The notes beneath the pieces were generated by a model. It made no database searches. It saw nothing but the letters and a program-made list of their open reading frames with translations, and was not told the origin of the DNA. The position numbers were made by a program, and so were the translations under genes. A DNA stretch of 64,000 bases from the NCBI GenBank assembly GCA_964581465.1, contig CAZOOP010000007.1, forward strand, positions 1 to 64,000. The letters run 5' to 3'. Below are positions 12,714 through 21,153 of the stretch, one piece after another (the stretch's first letter is position 1; each line of letters begins with the position of its first letter). The stretch comes from WJMB01 sp964581465 (GTDB taxonomy: Bacteria; RBG-13-66-14).

Positions 12714-13456
12714 TGCTCGGAGCCTATCTCAGCTACACCCTGCGCGAGTCCTGGCGGCGCCGACGTTTGGTGGTTCTGCTGCTGATCGGCCTGTCGGCGA
12801 CGCTGGCGGGCGGGCTGCTGGTTCTCGGCGAGGCCCGGGCCCTCGGGGCCACACTGATCGCCAACCTGCGGCTGCTGCAGGTCTACCTGCTGTTCCCCCT
12901 GGCCCTGCTTGGCGGGCTGGCGCTGGGCCGCCGGGCGGTCGCCGAGATAACCTCGCCGAGCTGGCGGAGCTTCGGCCCGACCCGACTCCACGGCGCGGCG
13001 GCCCCGCTGGGCGGTATGATCTTGGGAACGACGCTGGGCGTGTTCCTGGTGCTGTTCATTATCAGCGTGATCCTGGGGCTGTTGATCTGGCTCTTCGGCG
13101 GACTGACGGCGGGCTTCAACCCCCTTTTACCCCTGCAGCTCCTACCCGCGGCGCTCTTCGCCGCCTGCCTGGGTGGACTCTGCGCCGCACTGCGCGACAA
13201 GGCCGGGCTCACCCTGGGGTTGACGGTGCTGGCCGTCGCCTACTACGCCCCCCTGCTCTGGAGCAAGCTGCAGTTCGGTCTGCCGGCCCTGCGGCCGCTG
13301 ATGATCGAGCTGCTCTTCGGCGCCCGCTTCCAGACCGCCGGCCTGTTCACCCTGGCCACGGTCCAGCTGCTCCTCTACTGTTTGCTGTTCTTCTTCCTGT
13401 CCCTCTTCCGCATCAACGGCGACTGGTACGCGCCGCGACCCGACGACGGGAGGTGA
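12713..13456 (+). CDS. ABC-2-type membrane permease-like protein
   Basis: A 247-aa hydrophobic protein with about six predicted membrane helices, for example residues 20-42, 52-70, 97-125, 140-165, 172-190 and 215-240. The start is ATG 12713, overlapping the upstream stop; TTG 12710 is also in frame. Size, topology and coupling to a degenerate ABC ATPase suggest the membrane subunit of an ABC-2-like exporter. No substrate can be read from sequence. It is followed six bases later by a Minf_1886-family gene, so the three probably form one operon. Confidence 0.6.
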   Translation: MLGAYLSYTLRESWRRRRLVVLLLIGLSATLAGGLLVLGEARALGATLIANLRLLQVYLLFPLALLGGLALGRRAVAEITSPSWRSFGPTRLHGAAAPLGGMILGTTLGVFLVLFIISVILGLLIWLFGGLTAGFNPLLPLQLLPAALFAACLGGLCAALRDKAGLTLGLTVLAVAYYAPLLWSKLQFGLPALRPLMIELLFGARFQTAGLFTLATVQLLLYCLLFFFLSLFRINGDWYAPRPDDGR

Positions 13457-13462
13457 CCCGCG

Positions 13463-13909
13463 ATGTCCATCCCCGACGATCCTTTCAGCGATCCACACGG
13501 CGAGCCGGACGACCCGGACGATGATCCCGGCGCAGACCCCAACGAAGAGTTCGAGAAGGCTTACGCCCACCTCGACCGCAGCTACCCGCGTCGGGCCTAC
13601 CGCTTCCTGTTGACCGGCTTGGGGCGGATCATGGGCGTCATGGAGCGCCCCCGGCACATCAGCGGCGTCGAGCTCCTCGACGGCCTCTGCGACTACGCGC
13701 TGACCCTCTACGGCCCCCTGGCCCCGGCCGTGCTGGCCGAGTGGAACGTCGACGAGCCCCTGGACTTCGGCAGGATGGTCTTCAGCCTCGTCGACAACGG
13801 CCTGCTGGGCAAGACCGAGGAAGACAGCCTGGACGACTTCGCCACCTTCCCCCGCTTTCACCGCCTGGCCGAGGAGTGGGAGCCCCTGGGAGGCTTCCGC
13901 GACCACTGA
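13463..13909 (+). CDS. Minf_1886 family protein
   Basis: A 148-aa protein with a strong GGAGGTG ribosome site. After an acidic Asp/Pro-rich N-terminus (residues 1-30) comes the family core: YPRRAYRFLLTGLG, HISGVELLDGLCDYAL, FGRMVFSLVDNGLLGKTEEDS and DDFATF. These match the conserved pattern of the small Minf_1886 family, best known from Verrucomicrobia and Planctomycetes. No biochemical function is known to me. Last gene of the short operon after secA. Confidence 0.7.
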   Translation: MSIPDDPFSDPHGEPDDPDDDPGADPNEEFEKAYAHLDRSYPRRAYRFLLTGLGRIMGVMERPRHISGVELLDGLCDYALTLYGPLAPAVLAEWNVDEPLDFGRMVFSLVDNGLLGKTEEDSLDDFATFPRFHRLAEEWEPLGGFRDH

Positions 13910-13938
13910 GGCCCCTTCGCCGACAGCGCCGGGCTTTT

Positions 13939-13967
13939 TTGACACCCCCCGCCCCCGGGGCTATACT
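13939..13967 (+). promoter_or_regulatory. Sigma-70-type promoter for the DUF362 gene
   Basis: TTGACA (13939-13944), a 17-bp spacer and TATACT (13962-13967): a near-consensus housekeeping promoter. Expected start near 13974, giving a leader of about 70 nt before ATG 14043. Confidence 0.85.
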
Positions 13968-14042
13968 CACCGATAACGTGGGCGCTCTATAGCGACATCA
14001 ACGAGTCGACACCCGCCTCAGTGACCATCACCGGAGGGACCC

Positions 14043-15146
14043 ATGGCAGCCGAGGTCTTCTACGTCCCCGTCAAACCGCGCAACAAGCAGTCGCTGCAGA
14101 CCCTGCTGGCCCGCCTCCTCGACAGCCTCGATCTCTCGCGAATCTGTGGAGAACGTGACCTCGTCGCCGTCAAGACCCACATCGGCGAGATGGGCAACGC
14201 CGCCTACATCCGACCGCCCTACCTGGCCGTCGTCGTTGATGCACTGCATAAGCTGCGTGCAAAACCCTTCCTGACCGACTCGACCTCGCTTTATACCGGC
14301 CGACGCCAGAACGGCCTGGACATGGTCGAAACCGCGGCGCGTCACGGCTTCACCCGCGAGGTCGTCGGTGCGCCCTTCCTGCCCGCCGACGGCCTGAAGG
14401 GCGACGACATCCTCGAAGTCCCCTCGCCGATCGAGGGCAATCCACCCGTTCAACTGGCCGGTCTGCTGGCGCGCTCCGACGCCCTGATCTGTGTGAGTCA
14501 CTTCAAGGGTCACGACCTGGCCGGGATGGGCGGCGCCGTCAAGAACCTCTCCATGGGCGGCGCCGCCAAGGCGGGCAAGCTCTATATGCACTCGCGCAGC
14601 AAGCCCTTCATCGACCGCGCGACCTGCATCGGCTGCCGGCGTTGCCTGCCCTGGTGCGCCTGGGAGGCCATCTCCCTCGAGGACGGCACCGCCGTCATCG
14701 ACGAAGAACGCTGCACCGGTTGCGCCCACTGCCTTTTGGCCTGCCCGGTCCAGGCGATCGGCTTCCGCTGGGACGGCGCCTCCGACGAGGTCCAACGGCG
14801 GATGGGCGAGTACGCCGCCGCGCTGGTCGCCGCCCTCGACAAGCGCGCCGTCTACCTAAACTTCATCCTCGACGTCAGCCCCTCCTGCGACTGCTTCCCG
14901 CGCCACGACCCATCCATCGTGCCCGACTTGGGCATCGTCGGCGGCTACGATCCCGTCGCCGTGGACGCCGCCAGCCGGGAGCTCGTCCGTCGGGCTCCGG
15001 CGCTGCCCGGCTCCGCCGCCGCCGAGGCCGACGCCGGCGAGGACAAGTTCACCCACCTCTATCCCCAGGTGGACCCCGGCGTCCAGCTCCGTGCCGCCGC
15101 TGAACTCGGCCTGGGTTCCATCGACTTCGACCTTAAAACCCCGTGA
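14043..15146 (+). CDS. DUF362 protein with two 4Fe-4S ferredoxin clusters
   Basis: A 367-aa cytoplasmic iron-sulfur protein. The N-terminal half carries the DUF362 core (VAVKTHIGEMGNAAYIRPP, SHFKGHDLAGMGGAVKNLSMG). Residues about 195-240 are a two-cluster ferredoxin insert with CIGCRRCLPWC and CTGCAHCLLACP. After it the DUF362 fold resumes (DVSPSCDCFPRHD, GGYDPVAVDAAS). The family is widespread in anaerobes and its role is unsettled; electron transfer or redox sensing is an inference. GGAGGG precedes the ATG, and a near-consensus promoter lies upstream. The SPOR gene begins 15 bp downstream, so they are probably co-transcribed. Confidence 0.88.
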   Translation: MAAEVFYVPVKPRNKQSLQTLLARLLDSLDLSRICGERDLVAVKTHIGEMGNAAYIRPPYLAVVVDALHKLRAKPFLTDSTSLYTGRRQNGLDMVETAARHGFTREVVGAPFLPADGLKGDDILEVPSPIEGNPPVQLAGLLARSDALICVSHFKGHDLAGMGGAVKNLSMGGAAKAGKLYMHSRSKPFIDRATCIGCRRCLPWCAWEAISLEDGTAVIDEERCTGCAHCLLACPVQAIGFRWDGASDEVQRRMGEYAAALVAALDKRAVYLNFILDVSPSCDCFPRHDPSIVPDLGIVGGYDPVAVDAASRELVRRAPALPGSAAAEADAGEDKFTHLYPQVDPGVQLRAAAELGLGSIDFDLKTP

Positions 15147-15161
15147 CCCGGGGGTGACGCC

Positions 15162-15845
15162 ATGCTCAACCTCCAGTTCGAGAACCCGCCTCCTCCGCAG
15201 CGCCGCGAGCGCACCGGCGCCTTCACCGCCCTGATCATCGCCCTGGTGATCATCGTCGGAAGCGGCGCCTTCCTGCTGGCCACCCACTGCGACGGACTGA
15301 CCGAGGAAGCCTCCGACGCCCCCGACGTCCTCGATCACGCCGCCGAGGTCGAGCCCGAAGGGCAGCTCACCAAGGAGCTGGTCTTCTACAACAGCGAGGG
15401 CGAGCTGATCATCGTCCCCGAGGAGGCCGCCAGCGCCGGGGGCGACGTCGGCGATCAGGCCGGCGAAGACGACGGCGACGTCGAACTCCCCGACGAGGTC
15501 CGCGAGCTGCTGACCCAGATCGAGGAGATCAACGCCGAATCCAGCGAGAACGGCACCAGCGACGACAACGGAAGCCAGCCCGACAACGGCGTCGATGGGC
15601 CACCCACCGGCGTGACCACCTACTCGGTCCAGGTTGGCGCCTTCGGCGAGCGCGCCAACGCCGAAGCTCTCAAGGACAAGCTGGGCGCCGACGGCTTCCC
15701 CGCCTTCATCATCTCTCCGGCCGCCGACGCCGCAAACCCGGTCTACCGCGTCCGCGTCGGCCCCTTCGCCGAACCCGAGGCCGCCAAATCCACCGCCGCC
15801 GAGATCGAAAAGCGCTACGGGCTGTCGACCTACATCCCGCAATGA
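15162..15845 (+). CDS. SPOR-domain membrane protein
   Basis: A 227-aa protein with one N-terminal membrane helix (about residues 20-41), an acidic low-complexity linker (45-140) and a C-terminal SPOR domain (about 148-225: YSVQVGAFGERANAEALKDK ... YRVRVGPFAEPEAAKS). SPOR domains bind glycan strands stripped of stem peptides and bring proteins to the septum, so a periplasmic division or wall-remodelling role is likely. GGGGGTGA serves as ribosome site. A long palindromic element follows 61 nt after the stop. Confidence 0.88.
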   Translation: MLNLQFENPPPPQRRERTGAFTALIIALVIIVGSGAFLLATHCDGLTEEASDAPDVLDHAAEVEPEGQLTKELVFYNSEGELIIVPEEAASAGGDVGDQAGEDDGDVELPDEVRELLTQIEEINAESSENGTSDDNGSQPDNGVDGPPTGVTTYSVQVGAFGERANAEALKDKLGADGFPAFIISPAADAANPVYRVRVGPFAEPEAAKSTAAEIEKRYGLSTYIPQ

Positions 15846-16251
15846 TTCGCACGAACTCCAACCGAACCTCCGCCGAACCCTCCAACCTCACCGGTAACCC
15901 CGCCCGGCGTTGGCACGTTTCTTGCGGAGTCCGGTCGCCGTGCGATCAAAGGCCCCGTCGCCCTGCTGCAAGAAACGTGCCAACGCCTCGCCCTCGTGTG
16001 ATCGAACGCTTGATTTGTCAATCGGCTGTTCGGCGGAGGTTGGCTGCTCCGTCTTTAGGGCTAACGGCCGGTTTCGCCGACATGCTCTGTTGCTTCGAGA
16101 CGAGACAGGAGATCTGCGAAGCTCCCCGCTTTGACGCAGAGGGCGGATTCGAATTCACCCCGTAGGGAGGCCCCTCTGCGGGCCGCCGCGAGAAGGTAAC
16201 AAACATAAAGGAAAAGTTATGTATCATGCTATTACATTTTAAAGCAAAGGT
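15846..16251. other. Intergenic region with palindromic element and AT-rich island boundary
   Basis: About 400 bp without a gene. It contains palindromic element copy 1 (15906-15987). From about 16195 the composition turns abruptly AT-rich, marking the edge of the island carrying the next gene. Nothing else recognised. Confidence 0.6.
15906..15987 (+). repeat. 3'-UTR palindromic element, copy 1
   Basis: 82-bp element. Arm GGCGTTGGCACGTTTCTTGC (15906-15925) and its exact reverse complement (15968-15987) flank a 42-bp middle beginning GGAGTCCGG on the plus strand. It lies 61 nt after the stop of the SPOR gene, in the sense orientation. Each arm also matches the sigma-54 -24/-12 consensus, pointing inward. 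Confidence 0.9.
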
Positions 16252-16638
16252 ATGGTGAGAAAAGAAATCGTCTACGCTATAATAATAACTGATGTATCAA
16301 ATAACGATAAATATCTGTATATCGGAAAAACTGGTTCATCGAATAATACAGGAGTATTATCTCCATACGAAAGAATAGTAACCCATATCAAGCCGACTGG
16401 TAAAACAAAAAGCTCCTTTGCTAATGCTAAAATGAAAAATGTAAATAGGCGAGATATTAGATTTATATATGTGTGGTCTGATATTGACGGAAGCGCAGAA
16501 CAAGTTGAAAAATTACTACAAAAATACTATATGGACAGCACTACTGTACAAAAACTCTTTGCTGAACCTAAAGGTAATCTTAAAGAAATCGATACTTCCG
16601 AATACACCGAAGTGATCGACCGCTACCTCAAGCAGTAA
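16252..16638 (+). CDS. GIY-YIG nuclease-like protein on an AT-rich island
   Basis: A 128-aa protein unlike its neighbours in base composition: strongly AT-rich, with codons such as ATA, AAA and TTA. VYAI ... YLYIGKT near the N-terminus, an Arg in YERIVTHI (about residues 39-46) and a Glu in AEQVEKLLQKYY (about 83-94) match the order of key residues in GIY-YIG endonuclease domains. These are used by homing and repair nucleases. No DNA-binding extension is visible. The last 40 bases of the gene are GC-rich like the host, so the island junction may lie inside the 3' end. Probably horizontally acquired; activity uncertain. Confidence 0.6.
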   Translation: MVRKEIVYAIIITDVSNNDKYLYIGKTGSSNNTGVLSPYERIVTHIKPTGKTKSSFANAKMKNVNRRDIRFIYVWSDIDGSAEQVEKLLQKYYMDSTTVQKLFAEPKGNLKEIDTSEYTEVIDRYLKQ

Positions 16639-16657
16639 CATCCAACCCACCCACTCC

Positions 16658-17767
16658 ATGACCTGGACCCCCCGCGTCGACTGCCGCCGTTACCTGGGCG
16701 ACCGCCCCTGCCGCTTCAAGCGCACCTGCCCGGGCTGCCCCCACCACGCCCCGCGGGGCGCCGAGGTGCTGGTGGTCAAGCTGGCGGCCCTGGGCGACGT
16801 GCTGCGCACCTGCGCGCTGCTGCCGGCGTTGCGCCGCCGTCACGGCGACGACGCCTTCATCACCTGGGTAACGGAGCCGGCGGCACTGCCTCTGGTCGCC
16901 AACCAGCCCCTGGTGGACCGCGCACTGCCCCTGGGCGTCGCGACCATCGCCGGAATGACCGGGCGGCGCTTCGACGCGGTCTATGTGCTGGACAAGGAGG
17001 ACGCCGCCACGGGCCTGGGGTTGATGGTGACCACCGCCCGGCGCTACGGCTTCATCCACGACACCCGTGGCGCGCTGGCCCCGGCCAACGCCGAGGCCGG
17101 TTACTACTGGCGACTGGGCCTCGACGACGACGAGAAGTTTTTTAATAGCCAACTAAGCTATCAGCAGTTGCTGAATGATGCCCTGGGGTTGGACTGGAGT
17201 GGCGAGCGCTACGAACTTTCTCCCGGCCGCGAAGAGACACTGCGGGCCAACGAGATCATCGGCGACCTCGGCGGTGATCGGCAGGCGCTGGTGGGGCTGA
17301 ACATCGGCGCCGGCGGGGTCTTCGCCCACAAGAACTGGCCCCTCGAACGCTACGCCGAGCTGATCGAGTCCCAACCCGAGCGGCGCTTCCTGCTGCTGGG
17401 CGGCCCGCGGGAGGCCGCGGCGCTGGAACGACTGGCCCGCTACGGCAATGCCAAAAACAGCGGAGCGGACAACCCGCTGTCGGTCTTCGCCGCTCTCTGC
17501 GCCGCCTGCGCAACCGTGGTCACCGGCGACACCCTGGGGCTGCACGTGTCCCTGGCGGTGGGCACGCCGGTGGTCGCCCTCTTCGGCCCGACCTGCCCCC
17601 AGGAGATCGAGCTTTACGGTCTGGGCGAGAAGCTGGTCAGCCCGGCGGACTGCGCCCCTTGCTACAAACGCGCCTGCGACTACACCCCCTCCTGCATGGA
17701 GCTGATCACGCTGGAGGCGGTCGCGTCGGCCCTGGAGCGGGTGCTCTCCGGCGGCGGCGATGCCTGA
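16658..17767 (+). CDS. Glycosyltransferase family 9 (heptosyltransferase-like)
   Basis: A 369-aa protein with the GT9/ADP-heptose transferase pattern: VLVVKLAALGDVLRTCALLPAL near the N-terminus, VGLNIGAGGVFAHKNWP at the middle, and VTGDTLGLHVSLAVGTPVVALFGPT in the C-terminal nucleotide-sugar domain. It has an unusual N-terminal Cys cluster (CRRYLGDRPCRFKRTCPGC) and more Cys near the C-terminus (CAPCYKRACDYTPSC), which could bind metal. Likely role: adding a sugar to lipopolysaccharide or another surface glycan. It overlaps the next gene by 8 bp. Confidence 0.82.
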   Translation: MTWTPRVDCRRYLGDRPCRFKRTCPGCPHHAPRGAEVLVVKLAALGDVLRTCALLPALRRRHGDDAFITWVTEPAALPLVANQPLVDRALPLGVATIAGMTGRRFDAVYVLDKEDAATGLGLMVTTARRYGFIHDTRGALAPANAEAGYYWRLGLDDDEKFFNSQLSYQQLLNDALGLDWSGERYELSPGREETLRANEIIGDLGGDRQALVGLNIGAGGVFAHKNWPLERYAELIESQPERRFLLLGGPREAAALERLARYGNAKNSGADNPLSVFAALCAACATVVTGDTLGLHVSLAVGTPVVALFGPTCPQEIELYGLGEKLVSPADCAPCYKRACDYTPSCMELITLEAVASALERVLSGGGDA

Positions 17768-18323
17768 GGGCCTGGTCTTCAGCGGCTCACTCCCCGAGGT
17801 CGGCCGGGTCGAGATTCGCTTGACACCGGGCGAGCGCTGTTGCCTGGTTTGCATGGAGCGTGACACCGGCGGCCTGGTCTGCCGGTTGCTCAGCGGCCTG
17901 GCCGTCGTCGAGGGCGGCAAACTGACCCTGGACGGCGCGCCCTACCCGGCGCCCGACGGCGAGTCGGTTGCCCCGGTGGGCTACCTGCCCTCACCGGCGC
18001 CGCCGCTGATCCGTCCGTCCCGGCTGCCCGATACCATCACCGCCGCCCTGGGCGTCGTGCGACTCTTGGATCGTGAAGGCCCCTTCTCGCCCGGTGAGAA
18101 CCAACTGCTCCACCTGGGCGCCCTGCTCGTACGCGGCCATGTTCATCTGGCTCTGGACCGGCCCCTCGACCCCCTGGGTCGGGAGGACGCCGGCAGGGTG
18201 CTGGAGCTGCTGGCGGAGTACCCGGGCGGAGTCTTGATCACCGCCGCCACGGCGCCGCCGGGCTGGCGGGCGCTCACACCGGGGGGTAAGGCGTGCCCAG
18301 GCGGATCGGACACTGGCTGCTGA
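17760..18323 (+). CDS. ABC-ATPase-like protein lacking the P-loop
   Basis: A 187-aa protein coupled to the GT9 gene (start inside its last codons). It follows the ABC-ATPase outline without the catalytic parts. LTPGERCCLVCMERDTGGLV aligns to the Walker A strand, but the GxGKST loop reads MERDTGG. LLSGLAVVEGGKLTLDG fits the usual segment after it. FSPGENQLLHLGALLVRG sits where the LSGGQ helix belongs, and LALDRPLDPLG stands in for Walker B. It probably cannot hydrolyse ATP. The match is by pattern only, so confidence is moderate. The downstream CapA-like gene begins inside its 3' end. Confidence 0.45.
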   Translation: MPEGLVFSGSLPEVGRVEIRLTPGERCCLVCMERDTGGLVCRLLSGLAVVEGGKLTLDGAPYPAPDGESVAPVGYLPSPAPPLIRPSRLPDTITAALGVVRLLDREGPFSPGENQLLHLGALLVRGHVHLALDRPLDPLGREDAGRVLELLAEYPGGVLITAATAPPGWRALTPGGKACPGGSDTGC

Positions 18324-19360
18324 CACTGCTGCTGCCGCTGTTGCTGGCCGCGACGCTGCTGCTGTCGGGGACGGCCCAGCCCGTCGAGCCCCGCCGGGGA
18401 CTGAACGGCTGGACCATTGACGCCCCCCTGCCCGAGCACCGCACGGTCCGCCTGCTCTTCGGCGGCGACGTGATGCTGGCCCGGGGCGTGCTGGCCGAAT
18501 GCCGCGAGCGCGGCGACTACGCCTGGCCGCTGCGTGCAATCGCCCCGCTGAGCACCGCCGCCGACCTTTTCTTCTGCAACCTAGAGTCCCTGTTCCGCGA
18601 GACCCCCGCGCTCCACCCACCCCACCTGCTCTTCCAGCTCCCCGCCGACAGTCTGGCCGCCCTGACCGCCGCCGGCGTCGACGCCGTCTCCCTGGCCAAC
18701 AACCACGCAGGCAACGTCGGTGCCGCCGGGATGGTCTTCAGCCGCGAACTGCTGGAGGACGCCGGGATAGCCTGCTGCGGCGGAGGTCGCGATCTGGCCG
18801 AGGCTCACGCCCCGGCGATTCTGGACCTCGACGGTTTGCGCGTGGCCCTGCTGGCTTACACCTCGGCGGCCTCCCTGACCGCCGGGGAGTCGACGCCCGG
18901 GCACTCGGCCTGGGGTCTGGACCTGCTGGAGCGGGACATCGCCGCCCTGCCCGCCGACATCGATCTGCTCGTCGTCAGCCACCACGGCGGCGTCGAGTAT
19001 CGTCGTCGGCCCACCGAGTTGCAGCGCGTCTTCGCCCGGCGAGCCGTCGAGCTGGGCGCCGACATAGTCGTCGGGCACCATCCCCACGTGCTGGAGCCAA
19101 TGGAGCTCGTCGACGGCGCGCTGGTCTGCCACTCCCTGGGCAATCTGGCCATGGACCAGGACTGGAACCCGACCACCATGCTGACGGCCTTGATCGAGGT
19201 GCGTTGCCGGGGCGGAACACCACGCCGGGTGATCGTCCATCCCCTTGTCATCTCAGGGGAGTACCAGCCCCGCCCCGCCGACGGGGCGGCCGCCGCCGAG
19301 ATCCTGGAGCGCTTGGGAGTCGCCGATCGATGTCTGGTGGTACGCGCCGGGGTTGAGTGA
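18293..19360 (+). CDS. CapA-family metallophosphatase-like lipid/wall protein
   Basis: A 355-aa protein with an N-terminal signal/anchor helix (residues 8-28) followed by the poly-gamma-glutamate CapA fold: LLFGGDVMLARG, FFCNLESL, VSLANNHAGNVG, VVSHHGGVEY, GADIVVGHHPHVLEPME and HSLGNL. These Asp, Asn and His positions form the dinuclear metal site of calcineurin-like phosphoesterases. CapA proteins act in capsule or envelope polymer assembly; the exact substrate here is unknown. The start is GTG 18293 with a purine-rich site just before it, overlapping the preceding gene by 31 bp. Confidence 0.8.
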   Translation: MPRRIGHWLLTLLLPLLLAATLLLSGTAQPVEPRRGLNGWTIDAPLPEHRTVRLLFGGDVMLARGVLAECRERGDYAWPLRAIAPLSTAADLFFCNLESLFRETPALHPPHLLFQLPADSLAALTAAGVDAVSLANNHAGNVGAAGMVFSRELLEDAGIACCGGGRDLAEAHAPAILDLDGLRVALLAYTSAASLTAGESTPGHSAWGLDLLERDIAALPADIDLLVVSHHGGVEYRRRPTELQRVFARRAVELGADIVVGHHPHVLEPMELVDGALVCHSLGNLAMDQDWNPTTMLTALIEVRCRGGTPRRVIVHPLVISGEYQPRPADGAAAAEILERLGVADRCLVVRAGVE

Positions 19361-20241
19361 CCTTGGACAAAGCCGCCTTTGACTGGTTTTGGCGTCACAC
19401 ACTTTGTCGGCACAGCCATGAATGGGCTGATAGAAGACCAAGGTAAGCAACGTTTCAGCTTTACACCTGAACCCGCGGAACAATACGGAGACTTGTCAGC
19501 TTATCATTATACGATAGGGGATCGTGTACCATATCCGGACCTGATTGTGATTGTATCCTGTTGATAATAGAGGTGCTGATCATCGGATACCTGTCACAGG
19601 ACGAGCGGTTGAAAAGTGGCGGCGAATACGGGCCGGGGCCTTGGCGAGCCTTGGCGGTCCTTGGTGATCCCAGATAACAGCGGACTTGTTACTGCCCTGA
19701 GAGTAGATTGCGCAGAAGGCTAAGTGTCGTAATAGCAAGCGATAAGGGTATGCCAAATGAACGCTTGCTCCCAAAGGGCGCATTTCCGGGGAGTCAGTAA
19801 CGGCCCGGCAGGCCGATCCCAATCAGCCTGATTTGGTCCGAACACGTTCCATGATGCCTACGCCAGTATCGCGCTTAGTCTTCGGCCGGTGTTGACGCGG
19901 CCGCCAACGTCAAGCAGTCGACCAAACCGCCCCGAATCGTCGGGACGGGGAACCGTGATAAGTGAAGCCCTCGATCCACCATCAACAGCATTTGAAGCGC
20001 AAACTCCACCACCTGCCAACTGCTTTTTTTCAACGGTTTTCTATCATGACACAGACCATTGTCGCTTGATGATTCTTGTGTTTTCTATCCTCGAGGTATA
20101 TCCTTCATACCGAGATGGAGAGGGGAAGAGATACTTGGTGTTTTCCGCCAATCCATCGCTATCGAAGAGTTACGGCTCTTATCACCTGTGGAAAGCCACC
20201 GGATCGCGGCAGTGATCTAATCACCAAAATGAGGAGATACC
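19361..20241. other. Gene-free island with family A repeat
   Basis: About 880 bp of lower GC. It contains repeat A copy 1 (19517-19851, reverse). The remaining parts (19361-19516 and 19852-20241) hold no ORF with coding character. The ribosome site of the next gene (AATGAGGAG) is at its right end. Confidence 0.6.
19517..19851 (-). repeat. Family A MITE-like repeat, copy 1
   Basis: About 335 bp, in reverse orientation relative to the form that begins AACGTGTTCGGACC. Begins on the plus strand with GGGGATCGTGTACC, contains TGTATCCTGTTGATAATA, and ends TTTGGTCCGAACACGTTCC. Shared with copies near 22560, 28626, 36567 and 50691. Confidence 0.8.
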
Positions 20242-20991
20242 ATGCGCAAGCTCGTTCTCGTCCTGCTCGCCCTCGTCGCCCTGGCCTTCGCCCAGACGCT
20301 GACCGTCGTCAACAGCTTCGCCTCGCCGGACATCTACCCCAACGGCCTGGCCTGGGACGGCGCCAGCCTCTGGCTCAACGGCGGCGGCAACGACGGCTTC
20401 TACGAACTCGACCCCACCACCGGCGCCACGCTGAGCTCCTTCTTCCCCAGTGAGCCCGGCGGCGACAACGCCATGGGCTGCGCCTTCGACGGCACCAACC
20501 TCTGGGGCAATTACTTGCAGGATACCGGTTCCCCAGCCGACGTATACGAATACACCACCGCCGGCGTCTACCAGAGCATGTTCACCGGCACGGGCAACTA
20601 CGGTACCGGCCTTACCTTCGACGGCACCTACCTCTGGTTCGCAGCGAGTACCCCCAACACCATCTATCAGGTCGATACCAGCGGCAGCCTGATCAGCAGC
20701 TTCACCTTCCCGGGCAGCGGACCCCGCGGCTTGGGTTACGACCTGGTCAATGACGTCCTCTGGTGCGGCGCCGGCAGCACTCTTTACGCCCTGCAGACCG
20801 ACGGCACCGTCATCGAAACCTACAACCTCAACTCCGTCGCCGGCGGCTTCTCCGCCGCCGGGGTAGCCTTCGACGGCACCTACATCTGGATCGCCGAGCA
20901 GGCCAGCGGCATCATCTACCAGCTCGAAGCCTCGGGCAGCGCCGTCGTCAACACCTCCTTCGGCGAGATCAAGAGCCTCTACGCCGACTAG
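20242..20991 (+). CDS. Exported beta-propeller protein with IK-L C-terminal tail
   Basis: A 249-aa protein with a clear signal peptide (residues 1-17, ending LALAFA-Q). The body is a small beta-propeller with repeated GLAWDG-SLW, GCAFDGTNLW, GLTFDGTYLW and GVAFDGTYIW blades, as in glutamine-cyclotransferase/NHL-type propellers. No catalytic residues are evident. The C-terminus SAVVNTSFGEIKSLYAD closely matches that of the unrelated secreted protein at 25885-26846, suggesting a shared sorting or anchoring tail. GAGGAG lies upstream of the ATG, and a strong terminator follows at 21010-21041, so this is a single-gene unit. Confidence 0.75.
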   Translation: MRKLVLVLLALVALAFAQTLTVVNSFASPDIYPNGLAWDGASLWLNGGGNDGFYELDPTTGATLSSFFPSEPGGDNAMGCAFDGTNLWGNYLQDTGSPADVYEYTTAGVYQSMFTGTGNYGTGLTFDGTYLWFAASTPNTIYQVDTSGSLISSFTFPGSGPRGLGYDLVNDVLWCGAGSTLYALQTDGTVIETYNLNSVAGGFSAAGVAFDGTYIWIAEQASGIIYQLEASGSAVVNTSFGEIKSLYAD

Positions 20992-21009
20992 AACCCGGCA
21001 CAATGCATA

Positions 21010-21041
21010 ACAAAAGGGACGGAGCGATCCGTCCCTTTTGT
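21010..21041 (+). terminator. Intrinsic terminator after the propeller gene
   Basis: A perfect 13-bp stem, ACAAAAGGGACGG pairing with CCGTCCCTTTTGT, around a 6-nt loop. The descending strand contains TTTT. Confidence 0.85.
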
Positions 21042-21080
21042 GCTTCCGGTCACTTAAACCCTCCAACCAACGGGCGATAG

Positions 21081-21089
21081 TGCTATAAT
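21081..21089 (+). promoter_or_regulatory. Extended -10 promoter for the beta-barrel gene
   Basis: TGCTATAAT, an extended -10 with a consensus TATAAT (21084-21089) and no good -35. It lies 65 bp before ATG 21154. Confidence 0.7.
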
Positions 21090-21153
21090 TTACTCCTCGT
21101 TCAGACGAGCAACCTACATATGACGACGGGACACTCCGTTACCGGGAGGATCA

